A stretch of DNA of 64,000 nucleotides from Acuticoccus sediminis (GTDB lineage Bacteria > Pseudomonadota > Alphaproteobacteria > Rhizobiales > Amorphaceae), in assembly GCF_003258595.1 (NCBI RefSeq), contig NZ_QHHQ01000001.1, forward strand, positions 868,001 to 932,000, in the 5' to 3' direction. The notes beneath the pieces were generated by a model. It did no database searches and had not been told where the DNA came from. It worked only from the letters and a program-made list of their open reading frames with translations. Both the position numbers and the translations under genes were made by a program. This document shows positions 21,097 to 29,171 of this stretch, in pieces. The number at the start of each line of letters is the position of its first letter. The stretch's first letter is position 1.

Positions 21097-23091
21097 TCAC
21101 CACGTGTAGACGCTGAGGATGTGGAATAGGATCAGCGCCGGGAGCGGCCACAGCGCCAGGATGTGGATCCAGAGCGGCAGCGCACGGGGCCTGGCGTGGG
21201 GGCCGATGAGTTCGGCCTCGCGCATCTTGTGCTCGCCGCCGGTGATGAAGCCGGAGACCGCGCCGGCCGCCAGCATGACGACGAAGCCCGCCATCAGCAC
21301 GAGGTTGAGGTTGGTGCCGAGCCGCAGTCCGGTGTGCGCCACGGCGACGAGGGCGGCGAGGAGGCCGAGCGCGATGTGCACCAGCCGCCAGGCCTGATAA
21401 CCGCCGAACCGCCGGAACCAGCCGATCCGCTTGCGCAGGCCGAGGACGGCGGCGGCGACCGTGATCCCGAGGAGCGTGTAGCCGGTCCACTGCTTGACGA
21501 TCGAGTCGAACCAGAGCGTCCGCAGCATCCGCCCGTCGAAGTAGGTGTCCGGGACGGGGACGTTCGGGATCAGCAGGATCGCCAGCGAGGCGTGGGTGGC
21601 GAGGATCGAGAAGGCGAGGACGAAGGGCCACCACTTGACCGGCTGGGGTCTCGCGGCGGCGCCGAGGAGGTCGAGGACCAGCGGCTGGCAGGTGCCGCAG
21701 ACGGTGTTGGCGCCGGTGGCGGCGCGGACGTCCGCGAGGGTCGTGGCGCCCCGGGCGACGGCGGAGCCGATGGCGCCCTTGGTGACGCCGGTGCAGTTGC
21801 AGACGATGGCGCTGGCCGGCAGGGCAGCGGCGCCCTCCGCCGTGGCGCGCCAGAGGGTGCCGGTGCGGCGCAGGCGCCAGAGGGCGAGCGGGGAGACGCG
21901 GGCCCGTCCGGCGACGGCGCGCTGCAGGCGGCTCGCCTCCGGCCAGGCGCCGACGCCGAGGGCCGCGACCAGTTTGCCGCGCTCGAGGAAGAGGCGGCGG
22001 TAGATGCCGTTCTGCGGATCGGTGAAGACGACGCTCCTGACGCCCGGGGCCTGGGCGGCGGACTCGAAGTCGCCCATGGAGAAGACGTCGGCGCCGAGGA
22101 CCTTGAGCTTGGTGGCCGGGACGGAGCCCTTGTAGGCGACCGGGGTGCCGGCGATGCTGGCGGCCGCGGTCACCGCGTGCTCGAAACCGGGGCCGACGAG
22201 GCCGTAGACGACGCCGCGGTGCTCGGCGCATTCGCCGACCGCGTAGATCGACGGGTCGGAGGTGCGCATCTCGTCGTCGACGATGACGGCGCGGCCGAAT
22301 GCGAGGCCGACCGCGGCGGGGAGCTGGATGTTGGCGCGCACGCCGGTGCAGACGACGACGGTGTCGGCGATGAGGCTCGCCCCGCTGGCGAGGGTGACGG
22401 AGACGACGCGGGAGAAGCCGTCGATGGAGGCGATGCGCTCGCCGGTGCGCACGGTGACGCCGAGCGCCTCGATGCGGGCGGCGAGCGTCCGGCCCGCGGC
22501 CTCGTCGAGCTGGCGGGGCATGAGGCGGTTCTCGTGTTCGACGATGGTGACCCGGGCGCCGCGACGGGCCATGCCGCGGGCCGCCTCGAGGCCGAGGAGG
22601 CCGCCGCCGATGACGACGACGTGGCGGGCCGACATGGTCCGGGCGACGAGGCGCTCCGCGTCGTCGAAGTTGCGGAAGGCGTAGACGCCGGGGAGGTCCG
22701 CGCCGGGAATCGCGGGGATGAAGGCGCGGCTTCCGAGGGCGAGGACGAGGCGGTGGTAGGCGACGACGTCGCCGCGCGAGGTGACGACGTGGCGCTTCTC
22801 GCGGTCGATGTCGACGACGGAGGTGCCGTCGTGGCAGGCGACGCGACCGGGCGGGGGGAAACGGTCGTCGAGGTAGACGGTGCCGACCTGGGCCTCGCCG
22901 GCGAGCAGCGGGGTCAGCTTGACGCGGTTGTAGGGGCGCCAGCGTTCGGCGTTGAAGAGGACGACGTCCCAGCCGCGGCGGGACAGCTCCTGCGCGGTGC
23001 GCACGCCGACCGGCCCGCCGCCGACGATGACGACGGGGGCGGTAGCGTTCTCCGGCGCGTTCAGGCTGTCCGAGCGGACTGCGACGTTCAT
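21097..23091 (-). CDS. NirB-like FAD/NAD(P)H oxidoreductase fused to BFD [2Fe-2S] and membrane cytochrome b parts
   Basis: 664 residues. Residues 20-400 form a pyridine-nucleotide disulfide reductase fold like the front of NirB: FAD motif VIVGGGPVGVRTA at about 21-33, second dinucleotide motif VVVIGGGLLGLEA at 158-170, and the YAVGECAEHRG block near 283. Residues 428-478 are a BFD-like [2Fe-2S] domain with Cys431, Cys433, Cys465 and Cys468. From 488 five hydrophobic helices follow, with His500, His572, His586, His643 and His657 placed as possible haem b ligands. There is no sulfite/nitrite reductase haemoprotein domain. It could carry electrons from NAD(P)H across the membrane to the downstream multihaem cytochrome; that path is inference. 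Confidence 0.85.
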   Translation of the reverse strand: MNVAVRSDSLNAPENATAPVVIVGGGPVGVRTAQELSRRGWDVVLFNAERWRPYNRVKLTPLLAGEAQVGTVYLDDRFPPPGRVACHDGTSVVDIDREKRHVVTSRGDVVAYHRLVLALGSRAFIPAIPGADLPGVYAFRNFDDAERLVARTMSARHVVVIGGGLLGLEAARGMARRGARVTIVEHENRLMPRQLDEAAGRTLAARIEALGVTVRTGERIASIDGFSRVVSVTLASGASLIADTVVVCTGVRANIQLPAAVGLAFGRAVIVDDEMRTSDPSIYAVGECAEHRGVVYGLVGPGFEHAVTAAASIAGTPVAYKGSVPATKLKVLGADVFSMGDFESAAQAPGVRSVVFTDPQNGIYRRLFLERGKLVAALGVGAWPEASRLQRAVAGRARVSPLALWRLRRTGTLWRATAEGAAALPASAIVCNCTGVTKGAIGSAVARGATTLADVRAATGANTVCGTCQPLVLDLLGAAARPQPVKWWPFVLAFSILATHASLAILLIPNVPVPDTYFDGRMLRTLWFDSIVKQWTGYTLLGITVAAAVLGLRKRIGWFRRFGGYQAWRLVHIALGLLAALVAVAHTGLRLGTNLNLVLMAGFVVMLAAGAVSGFITGGEHKMREAELIGPHARPRALPLWIHILALWPLPALILFHILSVYTW

Positions 23092-23212
23092 GCGGCGACC
23101 TCGACAAAAGGCAAAAGCTCAGTGTGGCCCGCGCGCGAGCCATCACGGTTTCAGTGCCAGTCGACATCGTTGCCGAACGTGCATCCGCCGTTGGATACAC
23201 GCGTTGGACTTA

Positions 23213-23234
23213 GCAACCCGCGTGCCAAGGTTGC
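23213..23234. promoter_or_regulatory. Inverted repeat upstream of the redox operon
   Basis: GCAACC and GGTTGC flank a 10-base spacer, 122 bases upstream of the flavocytochrome start. The size and spacing suit a dimeric regulator. I looked for an FNR/NnrR-type site (TTGAT-N4-ATCAA) in this 220-base region and did not find one. Confidence 0.35.
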
Positions 23235-23311
23235 GATTTTCTCCGATTTGAGGGTGGGGAGACGAACTGGACCAAATATAGTTCAGGATTCGCCGCGCCG
23301 GCGGTCCGTCG

Positions 23312-24475
23312 TCAGGCGGCGGCGGGGGGCGCGGCGCGGGCGCTCTTGCGGCGCAGGTGGCCGGCGGCAGCCGCGTAGCCTCCGCCGGCGCCGTCGACGA
23401 AGTGGAAGTGCCCGTCGTCGGTGTAGGACGGGACGATGCAGGTCATCAGCGCCGCGTCCTGGCGGTGGATGCCGTAGAGGAGGTCGCCGGCGGCCTCGGC
23501 GGCGTCGAGCGCCTCCATCAGCTCGAGCTCGAGGTCGGGGCCGCAGTCGGCGGTCATGTGCAGCGCGTCGCCGAACTTGCGGTAGTCGGCGTTCTCGGCC
23601 GCGACGCCGCGGTAGCTCGCCGGGTTGAAGGCGCCGACCCTGATGCGGCTCGCGAACAGCAGCCAGCCGAACGCGTTGTGGGCGGCGACGCGCGCGGCCT
23701 GGCCGATGGCGGTGCGGCCGGAGCGGCTCGCCAGTGCCTCCAGCCAGATGCCGGGCGACAGCAGCGCCGGCCGCAGCGACCCGGCGTCCACCGGGTGGAA
23801 GCGGTCGGCGTCGCCCAGCACCGCGAGGATCCGCTGCACGGCGGCGCGGAAGGCGGCCCCGCCGCCGGCGCCGGGGACGAGGATGATGGAGACCATCGCG
23901 CCGTTGCGCGGCTCGATCGGCTGCCAGCGGCAGGACAGGCCGGTGAGGTCCGGCCGGGCGCCTTCCTCCGCCGGCAGGATGGCGTCGCGCCCCGCCTTGA
24001 GCCAAGCCCCGGCGAGCGCCACGCCGCCGCCGTCGAACATCGCGTAGGCGACATGGGGCGAGGGGCGGAACATCGCGACGCGCACGTCCGTCCCGGCCTC
24101 GCGCAGGCTGGCGACGGTGACGATCGCGGTACGCAGGTCGAGGCCGATGTCGTCGCGCACCCAGGCGGCGGTCCGGGCGAGCGCCTCGGCCGCGCCGTCG
24201 CGGTCGGCGGCGGGGAGCGCGAAGACGCAGCCGTCGCCGCCGAAGGCGAACGGGAAGTGGCGCGTTCCGAGGCGGTTCATGACCGCGGAAATGGCAGCGG
24301 AGCCGGCGACGTTCACCGCCTTGTAGCGCCCCGCCTCGATCGCCCGGGTCGACCGCACGACGTCGGTCAGGCCGAGGAACCAGTCCTTCGGCACGCCGGC
24401 GTAGAGGGCCGGGTCGGTGACCCGTCCGAAGTCGGTGAACGACGGAAACTCGGTGAGCCGGCGTTGATCGAGCAT
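23312..24475 (-). CDS. DUF3095 protein, cyclase-like
   Basis: 387 residues. Conserved DUF3095 pattern: WFLGLTDVVRSTRAIEAGRY, KAVNVAGSAAISAVMN and FPFAFGGDGCVFALP. The first and last resemble the metal-binding aspartates and nucleotide-binding region of class III adenylate/guanylate cyclases, so nucleotide cyclase activity is possible, but the family is not well characterised. ATG 24475 is chosen; residues before it in the frame are Arg/Pro shadow sequence. It lies 220 bases downstream-side of the redox operon start and is read in the same direction. Confidence 0.75.
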   Translation of the reverse strand: MLDQRRLTEFPSFTDFGRVTDPALYAGVPKDWFLGLTDVVRSTRAIEAGRYKAVNVAGSAAISAVMNRLGTRHFPFAFGGDGCVFALPAADRDGAAEALARTAAWVRDDIGLDLRTAIVTVASLREAGTDVRVAMFRPSPHVAYAMFDGGGVALAGAWLKAGRDAILPAEEGARPDLTGLSCRWQPIEPRNGAMVSIILVPGAGGGAAFRAAVQRILAVLGDADRFHPVDAGSLRPALLSPGIWLEALASRSGRTAIGQAARVAAHNAFGWLLFASRIRVGAFNPASYRGVAAENADYRKFGDALHMTADCGPDLELELMEALDAAEAAGDLLYGIHRQDAALMTCIVPSYTDDGHFHFVDGAGGGYAAAAGHLRRKSARAAPPAAA

Positions 24476-24667
24476 CCTGTCCCTCGCGGGTACTCCTCCT
24501 TCAGGTACGTATCGCACCGGCTTGGGGCCGTATGTTGGCCTCGCACGGTGCAGTGGGACGCGGGCCGGGCGACAGTCTGGCACGCCGGCGGCGGGCGGGG
24601 ATTGGGGCCCGTTCCGCGCCGGGGAGCCCGGCGTTCCGGCGCTCCGGGGCGGGGCGTTCCGGCGGGG

Positions 24668-24880
24668 TCAGGAGGCCCGGACGGGGGCGTGCGCGGGGGC
24701 GCGGCCCAGTGTCTCGGCCGACGGCTCGGGCCGCAGGAGGATGACGCCGGCGAGCAGCGCGAAGGCGACGATGACGAGCTTCCACGCGTCCGAGCGGCGC
24801 TTCAGGCCGGGCAGGCCGAGCGGGCGGATGAGGTGGGCGAGGATCGCCAGCGCGATGATGGCGGAGATGATCTTGGTCAT
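24668..24880 (-). CDS. Small two-helix membrane protein
   Basis: 70 residues. Two hydrophobic stretches (KIISAIIALAILAHLI and LVIVAFALLAGVILL) separated by a basic loop (GLKRRSDAWK), with a Pro/Ala-rich tail. ATG at 24880 follows the ytoQ gene in the same direction after 70 bases. Typical of small alphaproteobacterial membrane proteins of unknown role. Confidence 0.55.
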   Translation of the reverse strand: MTKIISAIIALAILAHLIRPLGLPGLKRRSDAWKLVIVAFALLAGVILLRPEPSAETLGRAPAHAPVRAS

Positions 24881-24950
24881 GGTTCCATCGCGTCCGGGGC
24901 GCGGCGGCGGCGCCCGGGGGCACCGCCGGCGCCGCGTCCCGGCCGTCCGC

Positions 24951-25439
24951 TCAACGGACGATCGAGAGGTTGGGGCTGGGGCGCGTGAGCTCGCCGCGGG
25001 TGATGTAGCGCAGGATCGCGACGACCTGCTCGGGCGTCTCGCAGACGGCCATCGCCTCGGCGTCGACCTCCTTGAGGGCGTGGGTGTGCTCCTTGGGGTG
25101 CATGACGATGTAGGGGGTGCCGAGGGCGGCGGCGTAGCCGGCGTCGAACGCGGCGTTCCACTGCTTGTACTTGTCGCCGAAGCGCACAACGACGAGGTCG
25201 GCCTCGCCGATGAGGGTGCGGGTGCGCATGGCGTTGAGCTTGGCGCCCTTGTGGTCCTTCCAGAACGGGTTTTCCTCGGTGCCGAGGATGGCGATGCCGC
25301 AATCGTCCGAGGCGTCGTGGTCGGTGACGGGGCCGGTGAGGTCGACCGGAAGGTCGAACTCGTCGACGCCGTCGGCGATCTGGTCGCGCCAGTCGGAGTG
25401 GATTTCTCCGGCGAGGTAGACGGTGAGTTCGACGTCCAT
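24951..25439 (-). CDS. ytoQ: YtoQ family protein
   Basis: 162 residues. The sequence matches Bacillus YtoQ along its length: VYLAGEIHSDWRDQI, VTDHDASDDCGIAILG, LNAMRTRTLIGEADLVVVRFG and YKQWNAAFDAGYAAALG. The family is related to nucleoside 2-deoxyribosyltransferases, so a role in nucleoside or nucleotide-analogue handling is possible, but no activity is established that I know of. A small membrane protein gene follows in the same direction. Confidence 0.85.
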   Translation of the reverse strand: MDVELTVYLAGEIHSDWRDQIADGVDEFDLPVDLTGPVTDHDASDDCGIAILGTEENPFWKDHKGAKLNAMRTRTLIGEADLVVVRFGDKYKQWNAAFDAGYAAALGTPYIVMHPKEHTHALKEVDAEAMAVCETPEQVVAILRYITRGELTRPSPNLSIVR

Positions 25440-25759
25440 GGATCAGTCCTGTCGCAGTCGCAAGTGGGCGCGGATGATAGGCAACCGCGGGGTGTGGCGA
25501 CAGGGATAGTCTGCCGATGCGACAAGGATAGCGCGAAAATGCCCCGCGGGGACAGGGCCGGGGCCGTGCCGGGGGCGCGGGCCGGGCTGGCGCCGGGGGC
25601 GGGCGCCGGGGGCGGGCGCCGGGGGCTGGGGTTGCGGCTGGGCGCCGGGGGCTGCGGACGGGGCGCGCCGGTGCGATGCTGGCGCGGCCGGGCCGGGCGG
25701 CGGGATCCTGCGGCGCGTGCCGCCGTTGGTGGGGAGGAACCGGAACGGAGGGAGCGAGG
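25440..25759. other. Intergenic region between ytoQ and the YrhK gene
   Basis: 320 bases between divergent genes. Apart from the GC-rich repeat at 25589-25652 and an AT-richer stretch near 25495-25540 (possible promoter of ytoQ), nothing else is visible. Confidence 0.4.
25589..25652. repeat. 13-bp GC-rich tandem repeat
   Basis: GGCGCCGGGGGCG occurs three times head to tail from 25589 to 25627, and GGCGCCGGGGGC once more at 25641-25652. Simple slipped-strand repeat in non-coding DNA. Confidence 0.7.
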
Positions 25760-26068
25760 ATGACCGAGAGGCAGGACGCGTCGCGCCGCATGTTCGAGCC
25801 GCATTCCAACCAGGGGATGTCGCCGCGCGAACGGCGGATCTATGCGGCATACGAGCTCGCCTACACGCTGGTGGATTTCGGCGCGGCGGCGTCGTTCATC
25901 GTTGGGTCGGTGCTGTTCTTCTGGGAGTCGACGATGGTGGCCGGGACGTGGCTGTTCCTCGTCGGGTCGGTGCTGTTCGCGGCCAAGCCGTCGATCCGGC
26001 TGGCGCGCGAGCTGCGCAAGCTGGGCTCGGGGGCGACGGAGGACGTCGCGCGGCGGGCGGTGGAGTAG
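25760..26068 (+). CDS. YrhK-like domain membrane protein
   Basis: 102 residues. ATG 25760 follows GGAGGGAGCGAGG. Two membrane helices (VDFGAAASFIVGSVLFFW and VAGTWLFLVGSVLFAAKP) end in SIRLARELRKL, the pattern of the YrhK domain. Function unknown in the family. The reading frame can be extended upstream to 25676 but that part is Gly/Arg shadow sequence. Confidence 0.75.
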   Translation: MTERQDASRRMFEPHSNQGMSPRERRIYAAYELAYTLVDFGAAASFIVGSVLFFWESTMVAGTWLFLVGSVLFAAKPSIRLARELRKLGSGATEDVARRAVE

Positions 26069-26515
26069 CGCGCCCCGGGGGCCGGACCCGGTCGCGAGGC
26101 GGCGCGCCGCGGCCGGGGGCGCCGGTGGCCGACGGCCGTGGGCCGGGGGCGGCGGGGACCGGCCTGTCCGGGACTTGCCGGGCGTCGGCCTGCGGGTCCA
26201 CCTGCCGGTCCGGCGGCTGGCGGCTGGCGGCTGGCGGGTCCCGGCGGGCCGGTTCTTCTGCCGGTCCGGGGCGGGGCGGAGGCCCGGTGGCCTGCTGTCG
26301 GCGGGCCTGCGGGGCGGAGGGGCGGGCGGTTCCGGGCCGGGGGCCGGCCGTGCCGTGGTGCCGCCTCTTGCCTCATGCGCCGCCTCCGGTCCCGGGCGCC
26401 TGTCGCGCCCGCCTCGATCCTGCCGGGGTCTGACGGTCCGGCAGGGGGAGTATGGCGGCAGCGGGCCGGGGCGGGGATAGGCGGGTCGCCCCGGCGGGCG
26501 TCGTCCGGCTGGCGG
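26069..26515. other. GC-rich intergenic region
   Basis: 447 bases with no supported gene. Extremely G/C rich, with short simple repeats, including three copies of GGCTGGC at 26215-26235. Open frames here have Gly/Arg/Pro composition and no recognisable fold. Confidence 0.5.
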
Positions 26516-27412
26516 TCAGCCGCGGTAGACGCAGAAGTGGCGGATGCCGTCGTAGCCGAGGTAGGTCCCGGTGTTCGGGTCGAAGCTGCGGAAGCGGTTG
26601 GTGCAGTAGGCGAACCAGCCGTCGCTCCACGGGGCGTAGTCCTCGACCACGACGACCGTGTTGTTGGAGTAGAGCGGCAGGGTCGCGGCGGCGAGCACGC
26701 CGAACGCGGGCGCCCAGAACCAGGCGCTGTTGTTCCAGTAGTACCAGCCGTCGTACGCGGGCCGCCAGTAGTAGCCGCGATAGTATCGCCTGTCGCCGTT
26801 CCAGCGGGGGTAGCCGTCGTACCAGCGGCCGTGGCGGTAGTAGCGCCGGGCGCCGTTGTGGGCGTAGCGCGATCCGGGACCGCGGTTCACGTGGCGGGGC
26901 GGGGCGCGGTGGCCGCGGTAGGCGTTGCGGGTGGCGTACTGCCGGCCGGTGTTGACGCGGCGCCCGCTGGCGGTCCGGCCCCGGTAGGTCTGGCCGCGGT
27001 AGGCCTGGCGGCTGGTGGCGGTGCGGCCGCGGTAGGCCTGGCCGCGGTAGGCCTGGCGGCCGGCGGTGGTGCGGCCGCGGTAGGTCTGGCCGCGGTAGGC
27101 CTGGCGACCGGCGGTGGTGCGACCGCGGTAGGCCTGTCCGCGGGAGGCCTGGCCGCGGTAGGCGGAGCGTCCGCCGCCGGAGCGTCCGCGGTAGACGGCG
27201 CCGCCGCCCCGGTTGCCGCCGCCGCGGTAGCCTCCGCCGCCGCGATAACCGCCGCCGCCGCTGCGTCCGCGGTTCTGGACGGTGACGATGCCGCTGGGGG
27301 CGGTGCCGATCTGCGACTTGAGGGCGAGGCCCGGCGGTCCGGCGGCGTGGGCCTGGAATGGGGTGGCCATGGCGAACGCGGCCATGACGGCGACTGCGAG
27401 CATCAGTTTCAT
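26516..27412 (-). CDS. BA14K-like exported protein with Tyr-Arg-Gly repeats
   Basis: 298 residues. Signal peptide (MLAVAVMAAFAMATPFQAHA). Residues about 48-145 are Gly/Arg/Tyr rich with tandem units of the type GRQAYRGQTYRGRTT. Residues about 175-225 are Tyr/Trp/Arg rich (RRYYRGYYWRPAYDGWYYW). A hydrophobic stretch (WAPAFGVLAAATLPLY) precedes the C-terminal BA14K-like motif FAYCTNRFRSFDPNTGTYLG and ending DGIRHFC. BA14K proteins are lectin-like immunoreactive proteins of Hyphomicrobiales. ATG 27412 follows GGGAGGA. Likely envelope or surface associated. Confidence 0.82.
   Translation of the reverse strand: MKLMLAVAVMAAFAMATPFQAHAAGPPGLALKSQIGTAPSGIVTVQNRGRSGGGGYRGGGGYRGGGNRGGGAVYRGRSGGGRSAYRGQASRGQAYRGRTTAGRQAYRGQTYRGRTTAGRQAYRGQAYRGRTATSRQAYRGQTYRGRTASGRRVNTGRQYATRNAYRGHRAPPRHVNRGPGSRYAHNGARRYYRHGRWYDGYPRWNGDRRYYRGYYWRPAYDGWYYWNNSAWFWAPAFGVLAAATLPLYSNNTVVVVEDYAPWSDGWFAYCTNRFRSFDPNTGTYLGYDGIRHFCVYRG
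26978..27121 (-). repeat. Three tandem 48-bp units inside the BA14K-like gene
   Basis: The units encode 16 residues each (RTTAGRQAYRGQTYRG and two close variants, residues 98-145). Partial copies flank the array (GQASRGQAYRG before, RTASGRR after). Copy number probably varies between strains. Confidence 0.75.
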
Positions 27413-28021
27413 CCCGTCCTCCCTCGGCGGTGTGCGGGCTGACGCGGCGCGAGATGGATCGCAGGCCGGAACTCGCACGACTGAGCGGTAATTTGCTCAA
27501 TTTCCAGCTGAACGGGGTGTGAACGGAGGATTTTTTGTGGCGCGGCCGCGGCGCGCCGGGAGGCGGCGGCGCGGGGTCGCCGGAAGTGGGGCCGTCGGAG
27601 GTGGGCGGCCGTCGGAGGTGGGGGCGTGCGGAGGCGATCCCTCGGAAGGGTTGGGGAGGGGCCGGGCGCGCGGGAAACGGCGCTATGGTGTAGGTGAGCC
27701 GCTCGCCGCGCGCCCGCCGTCCGGCTTTGAGGGCGGGTGGGGCTTTCGGCCCGCGGCATCCTCGGATGCGCGCGGTACGGGGACGCCGGTTCGCGGGTCC
27801 CGGCGGAGCGGTGTGGCGGGCGTGGGCCCCCTCACGTCACGCGGGCGTCATGGCGAACGGCGCCGTCCGTCCCAACCGTCCTGCCGGCGGGTTCGGGTGC
27901 GTTACGCCCTCTCCCGGCCGGCGGCCGAAACACGCGCTCCCTGTCGGCCGGTCCGGACAGGCCTCCCCGGTGACGCGTGTGGGGGGATGGTACGCGGGGT
28001 GAGTGGGGCGGGGATAAGGTT
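27413..28021. other. GC-rich intergenic region
   Basis: 609 bases with no supported gene. The first 120 bases contain an AT-richer patch (27480-27540) that may hold the promoter of the BA14K-like gene. A 15-base direct repeat GCCGTCGGAGGTGGG is at 27591-27605 and 27608-27622. Open frames in the rest lack recognisable composition. Confidence 0.45.
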
Positions 28022-28261
28022 TCAGGCGGGCTGGAGCTTGAGGCGGAGTTCCTCGCCGGTGAGCTGGTTCAGGACGGTAAGGGTTCTGTCGTCGGACTGA
28101 AGCTGGCGGTCCGCGTCGAGAAGTTCGATGCCGTAGAGCGAGCCGTCGGGGAGGACGTCGATATTGATGTCATCGTTGATGACGAGGGTTTCCAGCTCGC
28201 CGGTCTTGTCGGTCAGGGTGATGTAGGCGGCGTTCGCGTCGGGGTCGTAGGTGATCTGCAT
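28022..28261 (-). CDS. DUF2283 protein
   Basis: 79 residues. Small beta-rich protein with the DUF2283 pattern: MQITYDPDANAAYITLTD, INIDVLPDGSLYGIELLDA. These genes often follow a DUF4258 gene in what look like toxin-antitoxin-type pairs. Here only a short remnant-like frame precedes it. Its ribosome site GAGGT lies inside the end of that upstream frame, which supports former translational coupling. Confidence 0.8.
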   Translation of the reverse strand: MQITYDPDANAAYITLTDKTGELETLVINDDINIDVLPDGSLYGIELLDADRQLQSDDRTLTVLNQLTGEELRLKLQPA

Positions 28262-28266
28262 GGGCG

Positions 28267-28374
28267 CTACCTCAGGAATTGGGCGATGACGGTGAAGACG
28301 GTGATGATGCGCCATCCGTCCAACTGTGGGCACAAGAACACAAGCTGATTGCGAGGAACCACCGGCTTGGTCAT
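28267..28374 (-). pseudogene. Possible 3' remnant of a DUF4258-type gene
   Basis: A 35-residue frame ends five bases before the DUF2283 start: it reads MTKPVVPRNQLVFLCPQLD then GWRIITVFTVIAQFLR. Its C-terminal half resembles the end of DUF4258 proteins, which typically precede DUF2283. In-frame stops lie just upstream and the DNA becomes AT-rich there, so the 5' part may have been replaced when the adjacent island arrived. It could also be a free-standing small gene. Low certainty. Confidence 0.35.
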
Positions 28375-28395
28375 TTCTACCAGACTTGCTATCTA
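28367..28395 (+). promoter_or_regulatory. Predicted promoter of the toxin-antitoxin island
   Basis: TTGGTC at 28367-28372 and TATCTA at 28390-28395 with a 17-base spacer, 60 bases before the antitoxin ATG. It spans the point where the GC-rich flank gives way to the AT-richer island. Confidence 0.45.
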
Positions 28396-28455
28396 ACGAG
28401 ATTCAGCCATGCCATCTGTGGCTGCGTGGGGTTAGGCGGAAATCGAGTGGAGGGT

Positions 28456-29163
28456 ATGATGCTTGAGGAGGAAAACGCTAGGAATGCTGCTGCGTCTTAC
28501 ACTCTTCCCCAACTCGCTCGCATTGTCGGAACTAGGCGTGCGCAAGTAAATTCTTGGGTTAATGGAAGCCCCGGAAGTCACGCTTCCCCTATCCTGAATA
28601 CTGAGTTGCGTCAAGGCGTTAAAGGTCCCATCCTAGGTTTTCTTGATTTGGTGGAAAGCGCATGGGTCGCACATTTTCGCTCGCTTGGTTATAGCGCGCA
28701 GACCATTCGGCGAGTGGCAAACAAGCTTCGTGCGCAGCAAAATACTGGGCGCCCATTCGCTTACAAAAATAAATTCTTGGCTGATGGGAAACGGATTTTT
28801 CAGGAGGTTGTAATGGAGGGAATTAACGGGGTGGAGCAAGGATTGGTCGACGTGATGTCTGATAATTTTGTAATGAAGCGCGTAATCGATCAATCTCTAA
28901 TGGATCAGATATTTTATGTGGATGACTTAGCTGCAGAATTTACGCCTCTACGTAACCATCGCAATATCGTTGTTAGGCCTAACGTTGCCTTTGGAAGGCC
29001 TGCTCTTTTAAGGTTTCGGGTTCCTACTGAGGCAATTCGGCTTGCGTATCAAGCAGAGCACGGTGATGCTGAGGCGGTGAGTCAAGATTTTGAGATACCC
29101 GTCGAGGCCGTCTTGGATGCTGTCGAATTTGAAAACGAATTAGAAGAGCGCATCCTGCATTAA
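28456..29163 (+). CDS. VapB45-like antitoxin, DUF433 domain
   Basis: 235 residues, close to the 239 or so of the mycobacterial VapB45 type. The N-terminal part (SYTLPQLARIVGTRRAQVNSW) looks like a helix-turn-helix DNA-binding region; the C-terminal part (RPALLRFRVPTEAIRLAYQ, EIPVEAVLDAVEFENELE) is a DUF433 domain, which binds the toxin in such systems. ATG 28456 follows GGAGGGT. Base composition and codon use are much more AT-rich than the flanks, a sign of transfer. The toxin gene follows eight bases after the stop. Confidence 0.8.
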   Translation: MMLEEENARNAAASYTLPQLARIVGTRRAQVNSWVNGSPGSHASPILNTELRQGVKGPILGFLDLVESAWVAHFRSLGYSAQTIRRVANKLRAQQNTGRPFAYKNKFLADGKRIFQEVVMEGINGVEQGLVDVMSDNFVMKRVIDQSLMDQIFYVDDLAAEFTPLRNHRNIVVRPNVAFGRPALLRFRVPTEAIRLAYQAEHGDAEAVSQDFEIPVEAVLDAVEFENELEERILH

Positions 29164-29171
29164 GGGTCGAT

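Noticed and set aside
23092-23311. Search for an FNR/NnrR box before the redox operon
   Set aside because: No TTGAT-N4-ATCAA-like sequence on either strand.
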